This document shows positions 19,741 through 28,800 of a stretch of DNA of 64,000 nt, one piece after another (the first letter of the stretch is position 1; the number at the start of each line of letters is the position of its first letter). Source of the DNA: Schizochytrium sp. CCTCC M209059 (Eukaryota > Sar > Bigyra > Thraustochytrida > Thraustochytriidae); assembly GCA_000818945.1 (NCBI GenBank), contig KN805370.1, positions 1,300,498-1,364,497 of the forward strand, read 5' to 3'. A model generated the notes under the pieces. The model searched no databases. It saw nothing but the letters and a program-made list of their open reading frames with translations, and was not told the DNA's origin. The position numbers and the translations under genes are program-made.

Positions 19741-21729
19741 ATGAATAACCTCAAGTCGAGGTGGCTGCCGACGAACGGGCCCGGCGCGGACGGCGCGGGC
19801 AGCGGCGGGGAGGAACTCGAGGCGGGCAGGAGCGGCGCGGACTCGCCGCCGAAGAAAAAGCTCCTCTTCAACTCCAGCGCGGGGCCGTACGTGCCGTCGC
19901 GCAAGACCCGTCTCGGGTCCAAGGAGAGGAAATTCGACCGCGCCTGGTACGCACGTGTCCTGGAGACCATGGGCGAGGTCCGCGTCCCCATGGTGGTCGT
20001 CATCTTCATGGTCGGCATCACCGGGATCGCGCTCATTAGAATCCTCATGGACGTCTCCTCGGCACGCTACTTTTCCCTGCAGCCCGACGCCAGCGATGAG
20101 GACAGCGCAGACAATGGCTTGCTTGGGTCCTGGCAAGCGCAGGCCCTCATTTCCAAGAAAGATAGCCTCGAACTCGGTTTTGGCGGCGCTTCATCGCACA
20201 AGGCATACCCTGATGACAACGATGATGAATCTGATTCAGACCCGTCCGAGGACGATGACGAGGGGGAGGAGGAGATCGATGAGGTCGAGGACGAGGACGA
20301 GGAGCAAGACAGCGAAACTGAAGACGAGGATGGAGAAAGCGATCTCGAGTCCGGCATTGACTCCTCTTTGTCCTCCTCCTCCTCCTCCTCCTTCTCGTCC
20401 TCGTCGTCGTCATCATCATCATCATTGTCGTCGCGAGGCACTGTCCCGGTCAAGTCTGTGAAACCAGCAGAGTCCGTAGCCGGTCTCATCTATTCCCCTT
20501 CGCGACCCTTGGTTCCAGCTCCGCAGATCAAGTCAAGTGTCCCGCGCTCATTCAACTACAGAAAAGGAGACTGCAGTGCCTCGTACCTTTGCAAAATCAT
20601 GAAAAAGGCCGGTTTCAAGAGCCTGCCCGGTCTCACGGTGCCCACGAACCCCGAGATGCTCATCATCTCCTACAAAAGTGTTGGCAAGTACTCAAGCATC
20701 AAGACCTCGATTGTCAATCAGGTCGGTCTCGGGTCCGCCTGTATCGGAGGCGGCAAGGGAAAACAGCTCGCTTGCAAGGAAAAGTTTGCGGCTCAGTACG
20801 GCTGCGAGTACCGCCAGCTCAACGTGCAACCCGTGCAGTGGAATGTCCGCGAACCAAGCACATGCCGCGACTTCATGGCAGAGGCCTCGAAACCTGAAAA
20901 CGAAAATCAGATCTGGATCGCTAAACCTGGCGGAAGCTATCACGGTGCGGGTATCAAACTTTACAAGGGAGTTGAAGATGTGTCGCGTGCCTTTCCTTGC
21001 ACTAAAACGCTCCCTGACGGACTCATTGTGCAGCGATACCTGGACAAGCCGGCGCTCTTTTCCGGCTACAAGTTCGACTTTCGAAGCTACATGCTCATTG
21101 CGTCCATGAATCCTTATGTTGTCTTTTACCACGACGGTTTTGTGCGTCGTAGTGAGCATCCTTATGACACCTCAGCGGCAAACCTTGCAGACGATAAAAC
21201 GCACATTACCAACTCACGCGGTCAGAGCCTCAAGGACCACTTTTTCAGCTTTGCCCAGCTGCAAGAGCGCCTCTCGGCCGAGTCTGGTTTCCCGGCGGAC
21301 TTTATGGAAAAGACCTTTCGCCCACACGCGATGCGCGCCACCAACTTCCTCTTTCAGGCTGCACGCAACGGCTTCTTTACCCATCGCAAGGTGCGATTCC
21401 AGGTCTTTGCTCTCGATTGGATGCTTGACGCCAACGGCGGAATGCACCTGCTCGAGGCAAATGGCAACCCGCAGATTTCAGACTATCCTGGAGTCGGCCT
21501 CACGCCGCAAATTTGGACCGACATGTTTGAGGTTGTGCACCTTGTCCAGGCCGACCCGGCCTCGCTTCCCGATGAGTTTGGCGTCCAATATGGCTATCAC
21601 TACAACAACTGGCATATGGTCTACAACGAGCTTGAGGCGGCGCATAGTGGTGAGGCGTACTCGCCTTGTGACTTTCAGAAGCACGCGACGTCCAAACATC
21701 CGCTCTATTCCTTTACCTCCAAGGCGTAA
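19741..21729 (+). CDS. Membrane-anchored tubulin tyrosine ligase-like (TTL) protein
   Basis: 662 residues. A basic N-terminal region precedes a single membrane segment (~82-103, MVVVIFMVGITGIALI). An acidic then Ser-rich low-complexity stalk (~155-245) follows, encoded by GAC/GAG and TCC/TCG repeats. Residues ~275-650 form a TTL-type ATP-grasp domain: IAKPGGSYHGAGI (nucleotide loop), VQRYLDKPALFSGYKFDFRSYML, HITNSRGQ and LLEANGNPQIS, which supplies the Glu and Asn metal ligands. Known TTL/TTLL enzymes ligate Tyr, Glu or Gly to tubulin or other proteins in the cytosol. With a type II anchor the catalytic domain would face the lumen or cell exterior, which is unusual; with the reverse topology it would be a cytosolic enzyme tied to a membrane. 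TAA stands directly before the ATG, which fixes this start. Confidence 0.88.
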   Translation: MNNLKSRWLPTNGPGADGAGSGGEELEAGRSGADSPPKKKLLFNSSAGPYVPSRKTRLGSKERKFDRAWYARVLETMGEVRVPMVVVIFMVGITGIALIRILMDVSSARYFSLQPDASDEDSADNGLLGSWQAQALISKKDSLELGFGGASSHKAYPDDNDDESDSDPSEDDDEGEEEIDEVEDEDEEQDSETEDEDGESDLESGIDSSLSSSSSSSFSSSSSSSSSSLSSRGTVPVKSVKPAESVAGLIYSPSRPLVPAPQIKSSVPRSFNYRKGDCSASYLCKIMKKAGFKSLPGLTVPTNPEMLIISYKSVGKYSSIKTSIVNQVGLGSACIGGGKGKQLACKEKFAAQYGCEYRQLNVQPVQWNVREPSTCRDFMAEASKPENENQIWIAKPGGSYHGAGIKLYKGVEDVSRAFPCTKTLPDGLIVQRYLDKPALFSGYKFDFRSYMLIASMNPYVVFYHDGFVRRSEHPYDTSAANLADDKTHITNSRGQSLKDHFFSFAQLQERLSAESGFPADFMEKTFRPHAMRATNFLFQAARNGFFTHRKVRFQVFALDWMLDANGGMHLLEANGNPQISDYPGVGLTPQIWTDMFEVVHLVQADPASLPDEFGVQYGYHYNNWHMVYNELEAAHSGEAYSPCDFQKHATSKHPLYSFTSKA

Positions 21730-22114
21730 TACTCTTTCTTCCTTCCTTCCTTCCTTCATCTGATTGACCTAATTCATGAACGATACGTACATGTGTGATC
21801 TCCCTTTGTTGTGTGAAATCGAACGAAAGCTGCTCGAAGCTTTTTGATGTGAGCTCTGCATCGTCTGGGAGCAAGAGAAACAGAGCCGACAAGCCAGCCA
21901 AAGAGAAAAGCAATCACATTTTTGTAATTGTACTAGTAGTATACCTATACTTGTGCTGGCAGTGCAGGTTGGTTCGGGCTTCTCGACCCGACGCTTGAAA
22001 CAGGCCTGGCCACGCTCCACGCGAGGCCAGAGCAACTTTCCTCCTTCTTGCGTGATCTGCGCGCGCGTGCGTGCGTGGAAAGAGGATAGATAGATACATA
22101 CACGTTAGAACAGC
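21730..22114. other. Short spacer
   Basis: TTCC repeats at about 21731-21757, then AT-richer sequence. No gene seen. Confidence 0.7.
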
Positions 22115-23152
22115 ATGGCTCGCAAGCCACCGCAAGAGCGCCGCTCTACAAACGATGCAGCAGCTGCTGCGGCGGCGGCAGCAGCAGCAGCGGCGTCTCG
22201 CTCACGAGCACGAGGGGGCGCGCGACAGCAAGGGCAGCTCCTTGTCGCTGGCGCCATCGTTGCAGTCCTTGTAGCGTTCATGGTATCAAGGCCCTTGATA
22301 ACCTCGTTAGGGTCCTCTACAGCAGACGACGCAAACTCAATGGCATGGAAGAGCTTTGGTGATCGCGTTTGGCTCGCGGACGAAGAAATGCATCGCAAAC
22401 TAGCTGCGCAGATGAACACGGACGTGAGCGAGAGACCTCACATTGAACGCGTCTTGAACAATCACGATGCCACATGCTATACGCAGGGCATGTTTCTTGT
22501 CAACAAAACCCTCATGTATGAAAGCTGCGGCGGATACGGTGCATCCCGTCTGCGTGTCTTGGATCTCGAGACCGGGACATCACTTCGCGAGACTAAAGTT
22601 CCCAAGGAGCTTTTTGCCGAAGGCATTGAACGCGTGGGCAATGAGATCCTCATGCTTACCTGGAAGGAGAAAAAACTACTTACATTCGACCTTGAGACCC
22701 TTGCTCCAAAGGACGAGTACTCGTTTCGCACCACAACAGGTCAAGGCTGGGGTATTGCCAGCAACGGTACGACATTAGTAGTCACCGATGGATCCGCATG
22801 GTTGCACTTTTGGGAGCCAGGAACCTTGCGTGAGCTTTACCGGTTGCCTGTAATGGATGGTACGAGACCTGTTCGCTTTCTCAATGAGATCGAGTTTGTC
22901 TCCCGCTACGAAATTGTCGCAAATGTATATTTTCAAGAGCGCCTCGCGCGTATTGACACTCGCACTGGTGAGGTTCGCGACTGGGTTGATCTTTCCGGTG
23001 TCCTCAGTACCTATGGAGATCCGACTGGAGATCCTGAAGTTATGAATGGCGTTGCTTATGAATCAGGTATACTCACGGATGATGGGCATAGTCGCCTTTA
23101 CGTTACTGGGAAACGCTGGAAATCCCTATTCCAGATCCTCGTGCCATTTTAG
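22115..23152 (+). CDS. Glutaminyl-peptide cyclotransferase (plant/bacterial-type QC), type II membrane
   Basis: 345 residues. A poly-Ala stretch (~15-27, GCN repeats) and an Arg-rich segment precede one hydrophobic anchor (~41-59). The rest is the five-bladed propeller glutamine cyclotransferase family: YTQGMFLVNKTLMYESCGGYG, LFAEGIERVGNEILMLTWKE, TGQGWGIASNGTTLVVTDGS, FLNEIEFVSRYEIVANVYFQ, MNGVAYE and RLYVTGKRWKSLFQI all sit in the expected order. These enzymes convert N-terminal Gln to pyroglutamate on secreted peptides and proteins. The anchor suggests action in the ER/Golgi. This family is unrelated to animal zinc-dependent QC. Start ATG 22115 gives the anchor a natural basic N-terminus. 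Confidence 0.9.
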   Translation: MARKPPQERRSTNDAAAAAAAAAAAAASRSRARGGARQQGQLLVAGAIVAVLVAFMVSRPLITSLGSSTADDANSMAWKSFGDRVWLADEEMHRKLAAQMNTDVSERPHIERVLNNHDATCYTQGMFLVNKTLMYESCGGYGASRLRVLDLETGTSLRETKVPKELFAEGIERVGNEILMLTWKEKKLLTFDLETLAPKDEYSFRTTTGQGWGIASNGTTLVVTDGSAWLHFWEPGTLRELYRLPVMDGTRPVRFLNEIEFVSRYEIVANVYFQERLARIDTRTGEVRDWVDLSGVLSTYGDPTGDPEVMNGVAYESGILTDDGHSRLYVTGKRWKSLFQILVPF

Positions 23153-23502
23153 GACGACTGTGCCATGCCATCACTCCCAGACCCATTTTCTGATAAATGA
23201 AATTGAGAAATACATGATGCGTATTGTCTCTTTACTGGAGCGTCAAGGTCGTAATTGAGATGAATCTTCTAAAAGTCCAAGAAAAAACAACACAGAAACT
23301 TTTTATAATTGCACCGATTGGGCAGGCATGTGTTGATAGCTACGATACAGATGATAGAATGCATTTTGTTATTTTGTTGCAGAACGCCCGACACAACATC
23401 TCACAGCGCAGTCAGCCGTTATAAAAGACAAGTATTGCTCAATAAGTGGATGAGCAAAGAGACGACGACCACTATTTCAATCACACCGGAATAGGATAGG
23501 GT
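23153..23502. other. Spacer between convergent genes
   Basis: AT-rich shared 3' flank of the QC gene and the TLC-like gene. No gene seen. Confidence 0.7.
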
Positions 23503-24288
23503 TTACAGAGACTTGAGTGGCGCGTAGTCGATCGTGGCACCGAGCCCAGGCACTTGCTGCGTGGCGAGCTTGCGAGCCTCCTTGCGCTGACGATGCTGGC
23601 GCTGGAGACGCGCGTTCAGCTTGAAGGACCAGCGGGTCCAGCGCAAATCAAGCGTGAGCAGGGCTGCGCAAATGAAAAAGTGGATAATGGGGCACTGGTA
23701 AAAGTGCTGCAGTGCGCGCAGACAGGAGACAAGGGCTAACGGCGTACGGTACATGAGCTGCACGGACAGCAAGGCAAGGCCAATCCAGCGAAATTGGTAC
23801 TTGAGGCGGTGAAGGGTGTACAGAAAGCCAATCACCTGGCATGAAAGACCGGCCACGGGGAGGCCCAGAAAGCTCCACGTCAGATTGTCGGCAGTGTAGT
23901 AGACGTACATGTAATACGCAGCCGTGATGGTATGGTGAAAGATGGAATCCCATGGCATGTGGTCCGACTTCTTTTGCACGCGCACGGTCATCCATGTCTC
24001 AAAAAAGAGGTCAATGATCTCAAAGATTGCCTGCGGCACACAGAGCGCGCAAAGGTCTTCGCGCGACCACACGGTGGCATCGTATCCGAAGGGGTTAAAG
24101 TACCCGCTCTGCACAATGAACGTGATGCTGAGAACAGACAGCGAGAGCTGGATGCTCGTCTTGACCATGCACCATAACAGAAAGATTCGCGGGAACTTGA
24201 AGGGCGCGGGCTTGCTCACAGCTGTGCTCGCGGGCGACGGCTCCACGTGCGCGCTGCGCCGTTGCACCAGCGTCTGCGCCTTGCACAT
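23503..24288 (-). CDS. TLC-domain-like multi-pass membrane protein
   Basis: 261 residues with about five to six hydrophobic segments and a basic C-terminal tail. The segment DSIFHHTITAAYYMYVYY, with paired histidines at the start of a membrane helix, resembles the TLC (TRAM/LAG1/CLN8) signature. A later RWIGLALLSVQLMYRTPLALV segment sits where TLC proteins have their lipid-chamber helices. TLC proteins include ceramide synthases and lipid sensors/transporters. The Lag1 motif of ceramide synthase is not evident, so the subfamily and activity are unknown. The 5' flank carries AGC-type repeats ending in GCAGG directly before the ATG. Minus strand, convergent with the QC gene. Confidence 0.65.
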   Translation of the reverse strand: MCKAQTLVQRRSAHVEPSPASTAVSKPAPFKFPRIFLLWCMVKTSIQLSLSVLSITFIVQSGYFNPFGYDATVWSREDLCALCVPQAIFEIIDLFFETWMTVRVQKKSDHMPWDSIFHHTITAAYYMYVYYTADNLTWSFLGLPVAGLSCQVIGFLYTLHRLKYQFRWIGLALLSVQLMYRTPLALVSCLRALQHFYQCPIIHFFICAALLTLDLRWTRWSFKLNARLQRQHRQRKEARKLATQQVPGLGATIDYAPLKSL

Positions 24289-25360
24289 CCTGCTGTCTCT
24301 TGCTCGCTCGCTCGCTTGCTCGCTTGCTTCTTTGCTTTTCGGCTTCTTTGAGTGGCTTGCTGACTGGGAAGCGGGTTTGGCTGGTCGGTCCAGGCCGCGT
24401 CGCAGACTTCTTGCCCCGAGAGCTGGCTAGAGAACCTGCTTGGTGAGTTCTTTTCTTGGCAGGCGATGCCAACGCGCCGCCGGCTTCTGGGCTCCGTGCG
24501 CGTAGCGCCGCGCGCCGCCTGCGGGGTGGACGAGGTCGGCTAGCGTCGACGCGACTAGGGAGGAAAGGAGAGGGAAAGGTGGGTTGGACGGTAGGGCTCG
24601 CGGCTCCTGCGAAAGAGCGATCGAGCGATCGATCGAGCGAGCGACCCGGCAGCTTTGGGTTCGAGGGTTTCCGGTTTGCTGCGATGACGAGGACACGAAA
24701 AAAGAGTGCACAAGAAAGAAGAGTAAAAAAGAAAGTGGCCACAAGGGCAAGAACTTGCCATTGTGCAATGCCGACACAAGTGAACCACTTCCGAGCCGCA
24801 AGTCAAGAATGTAAACTCTCTATTTGCAGCCGACCATGGTGGCTGAACCAGTGAACACCCGCCGCCGTCTTGCGCAGTGGCTGCTTGCCATAACCTCCTC
24901 GCGTTGCCGCCTTCGCTCTCAACCTGGCCAACTGCCGCCGTGCCACCCCACGCGAGCGAAAGCGGCTGCGGCCAGCGGTCAGCTGCCGGGGCGTGCGTGC
25001 GTCCTGCGATCTGCGCGGCGGCGGCTCGCCTGGAGCCAACAGCGGCGTCGCGGGGCCAGCGATTTCAGACAGGTCGACTTCGAATGAGAGGGAGAGGTAT
25101 AAAAAAAAAAATATGAAAGAAGACCTCCGAAAGGTCGCTTCTACGCCCCAAGCATCGAGATAAAACGAGAGAGACGGGGGGGTAGATCCGGCGGGAACTA
25201 GATTCGCTATCAGCGACGCGTGACGACGCAATGTACTAGTCTGCCCCTAATACCGTGAAGAAAGGGAGAGAGAAGGGGAGAAGAAGGAAATCCAAAGTAC
25301 CGCCCGCCTGAGGGAGGCTAGATAAGACTGTCTGACGAAGATCGTGTCCATACCTCTCAT

Positions 25361-25363
25361 CAG

Positions 25364-25394
<31 letters not shown>

Positions 25395-25414
25395 CTGGCA
25401 GCAGAGCAGCAGCG
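25361..25414. repeat. Imperfect (CAG)n
   Basis: CAG repeats with CAA and TGG interruptions in non-coding sequence. Confidence 0.9.
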
Positions 25415-25601
25415 AGGCACTTCTTCCCCCCTTCTTTTGAGCAATAGGACAAAGTCATCAAGGCCAGTTAGTACTACTACTATAACTGCTCCTTCGTGAA
25501 AGTGCCGCGATAACAAAAAAGAATCTAAGAAATGGACCAGCACATTGCTGGCTGTGGCTGCGGCCCGCTGCAGTCGCGCTAACGAACGCAGCCGAGGGCA
25601 T

Positions 25602-25636
25602 CCATTCATTCATTCATTCATTCATTCATTCATTCA
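25602..25636. repeat. (CATT)n tetranucleotide repeat
   Basis: About eight perfect ATTC/CATT units, about 215 bases before the next start codon. Confidence 0.95.
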
Positions 25637-25640
25637 GAAA

Positions 25641-25658
25641 GAGCAGAGCAGAGCAGAT
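25641..25658. repeat. Short (AGAGC)n array
   Basis: Three to four AGAGC units running into an ATG at 25657, which opens a 17-codon upstream frame; the main start is at 25849. Confidence 0.8.
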
Positions 25659-25848
25659 GGCTGCCATGCTCGAACCGGCAAGAGATCCGTTGGCCCACTT
25701 TTGCTCGTGATCCTGTGCGAAAATAGACCGATTGGGACACTGCGCGTGAAAGTCCCGTTCCCGTTTCGATGTTAACTGATCGATTGATCGATGAAAGAGG
25801 CACGCCAGACGTAAGCCCAGGCCGCGCGCAAAGGACACCGCGATCCTC

Positions 25849-28800
25849 ATGGGCGACAAGGAGCAAGAGGAAGACGCGCCGGTGCCACGACTCAAAGGCC
25901 TGGGGACGCCTGAGGAGGAGGATGCCGAGGCTCTAGACCGCCAGGACGCGCGAACACGAGCGCGACTTGCAGCCGCCGTGAGCCCCCAAGAGAGACATGT
26001 CTTCAAGCTTGGAGACGAAGAAGAATCAGCGCGCGAGGACCTTGTCGTGGGCGACGCCCAAAAGCTTGAGGTTAAAGCCGTCACTGAGACTTGGCTAAAG
26101 TACTTTGCAGAAAAACAGATTAACGGCGTGCTCTACAATGCAGTGCGCTCGCTCTTGCACCTTTTAGAGCTTCCCGAGAACCCATTTACTTTTTTGAGCA
26201 ACCAGCTACGCATCAGTGAGCTTTTTTACAGCGTGACCCATACCAAACACGCCGATTTTGCCTTTTCTACTCTGGATGAGAAAGATCCCGACACACACGT
26301 CACACATGTCGTGGGAAATGATCATGTGTGGGGTCTCCAGAACTTGCTCTGGGCAATTGACGCTGACGCTGTCGCACAACTTTTCCAGCGCATCGAACTC
26401 ACGTGTCCAGCCGTTCTTCGCTCGGGCACTTCGGAGCAAGGCGCCTACTATCTCCGCCATGTGAACGCACTCACAGGTCCGGCAATCTTCCACGGCAACA
26501 TTTTACCCTATTTGCCGACCAGAATTGAGATTCGCGAGGACTGCATGGTGAGTGGGCCAAAGTTCGAAAAGGCGGTTGGCATTTTTGCCAACCAAATCAT
26601 TAACGAAGTTTTTGCAGTCGCGGATCAAGACCCGCGCCTCGCAATTGGCGTGCTCATCGAGAAAACACCGCACCTAAAGGGCAATGGGACGGGCAGTCAC
26701 ATGGGCGGAGGGCCTGGCAACAATCGGCTCCCGTCTCATGGCGCCAAAAGAATGGCAGGTGCAAAAGACAACGATGACGACTACCGCCTTTGGACCGTTG
26801 ACAAGATTCGCGCGTCGCGCAACTCATTCCAAAGTGCACTCAAGGCCGCCACCGTTTCGAGTCGCGAGATTATCTTTCGCTTTGTCTTGGAGCTACCTCA
26901 CTTGCACCATGAGAGCGCTCAAGCGGATGCAAGCGAAACCGAAGATCTCAACCAAAAGGTGCCAGAGGAAGAAAGTGACGAATACGATCGTGGATCGGGG
27001 AGGCTAACGGGCCGGGCAAGCTCCCACGATGAAGATACCGTCATTGTGCGAGGCGAAGGCGGTCAATTCGTTGTATTTCACAAGTCTTTCTCGCTCCACT
27101 TTCAGCTCACAGACAAAGACGATGGGACGCCTGCGGCGAGCTTGCGTTCCTTTGCTCTCTTTCCCTTTTCAAGCTTATGCGAAGGCGTTTTTCGATCAAA
27201 GCGAGATGCCGTTTTCTACGCTGAGCTTTTTAAGACAGCGGACGGCAAATGCTGGACGCTGGACAACAAGCAGGACCTTCACGCGCCCTTTCGCGCGAGT
27301 CTCAAGGCTGATCTTGTAAAAGGGTACATTGCTGGGGACTTGATTGGCGCGGTTGAAATCCTCATTACGCTCACCTGCATGGCGCGCCGGTACGCTGTAA
27401 TCCCTGACATCATTCGACTCTTCCACTCCCAGGTGGGGCACTTGTACGGGCTAACAAAGTGGAACGAGGCCTTGCGCATCGTGCTCGAGCGATGCCGCGT
27501 GAACCAGGACTCCAACCGTTTCCAGGATCATGCGCATGGAGATGCTGATCGTCGCGGGCGACTCAGCGGATTCACAGACTTGCATTTGGTCAACAAAGTC
27601 GTGCAGCAGTTTCGCGTCTACAAAAAGCAGCTCTTGACGCTCGTCGATGCTTCTGAAAGCAGCGAGATGGCCATCATGTGCCTCCCCATCCAACACAAGC
27701 TCTACAACATGAGCGATCATATCACGCAAAGGCTCGTGGTCGACGAGAAGACAACCCCAGCGGCTCTCGAAAACGTGAATAATATGTGCGAAGCACTTGT
27801 TACAACGGTTTCTCGGGATATGGTGGCCGTGCTTGCAAGCAGTGCGCTCCACGAGGACCCGAGCCAGGGTCACGGTGGAGGGACGCCGCCGCGGCGTGAA
27901 TCTATTGTGGCTCTTATTGACGAGGTCATCCAACAGGCTCTTCTTGCGCCACCCAAGGACCTGCAAAGCTCCGGGAAAATGGGCCCAAAGGATGCACGCC
28001 GTAAGCGGCGCAGTAGCATCGTAGACGAAGGCCCCGTCCTTGGCGCGGAGGACTCGTCGAGCTTTGATGTATTTTCTTCTGCGGGCGTGGAGACGATGGA
28101 AGCCTTTTCAAACGAAATGCGAGCCACGGCTCGCGCTCGTGAGAATGTGCGCGTCGTGAGCGTACCGAATGCGATCAAGCTGGCCAAGAAGAAACGCAAT
28201 GTTCCAACGTCAATTGCACGCGAAGCTGTTTTGCTCGAGTATGTCACGGAGACGCGCATCGATGCCGTTCTTCGGGATATTGTTCTTGACGTTTTGAACA
28301 ATGGAAAGCTTTACCCCAATCCGTACCCATTGGTTGTCGCACGACTACGCGCGGAGGTCGCGCGGCATGCATTATGGCGTGAGCCTGATCCGGATCTTCT
28401 CAAGCTTGTCTCGAGCTCGCCATCGCGGATCTCGCTTTGCAACCTGCGTTGTCATCTGTACAAAATGACCGAAGCGAATCTCTTTGGCACGATCGGAGCC
28501 CTACGAGCCTGCGAACCTTCCTTGGTGGAGCGTACACTCTCGACGCTGGAGGCTAGCGGTGTCATTTCGCCTGTCCAGGGTCCGAATTGCGCGTTGGGCG
28601 ATCATCCTGGCGCGACACCATCATCTTCAGCGCGCACGAGGACGGCCTACGAGGTTTCTGTAAGCACCTCAATCGGAGGCACCTTTGTGCTTCACTCTTG
28701 CATGTCACGCCTCGCGCAGCTTCAGCGGCAACAGAGCCGGCAGCGCCACCAGAAGAACCACAACCCGGATCAAAATGCTGATGCCAAAGATGGCACGGGG

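Larger units (their letters stand above)
24289..25848. other. Shared 5' region between divergent genes
   Basis: 1.56 kb between the minus-strand TLC-like gene and the plus-strand 1,438-residue protein. Contains AGCG/AGCA tetramers (24299-24330), GATC-type repeats (24617-24640), CAG and CATT repeats and an AGAGC array. No credible gene; the open frames are low complexity. Confidence 0.6.
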
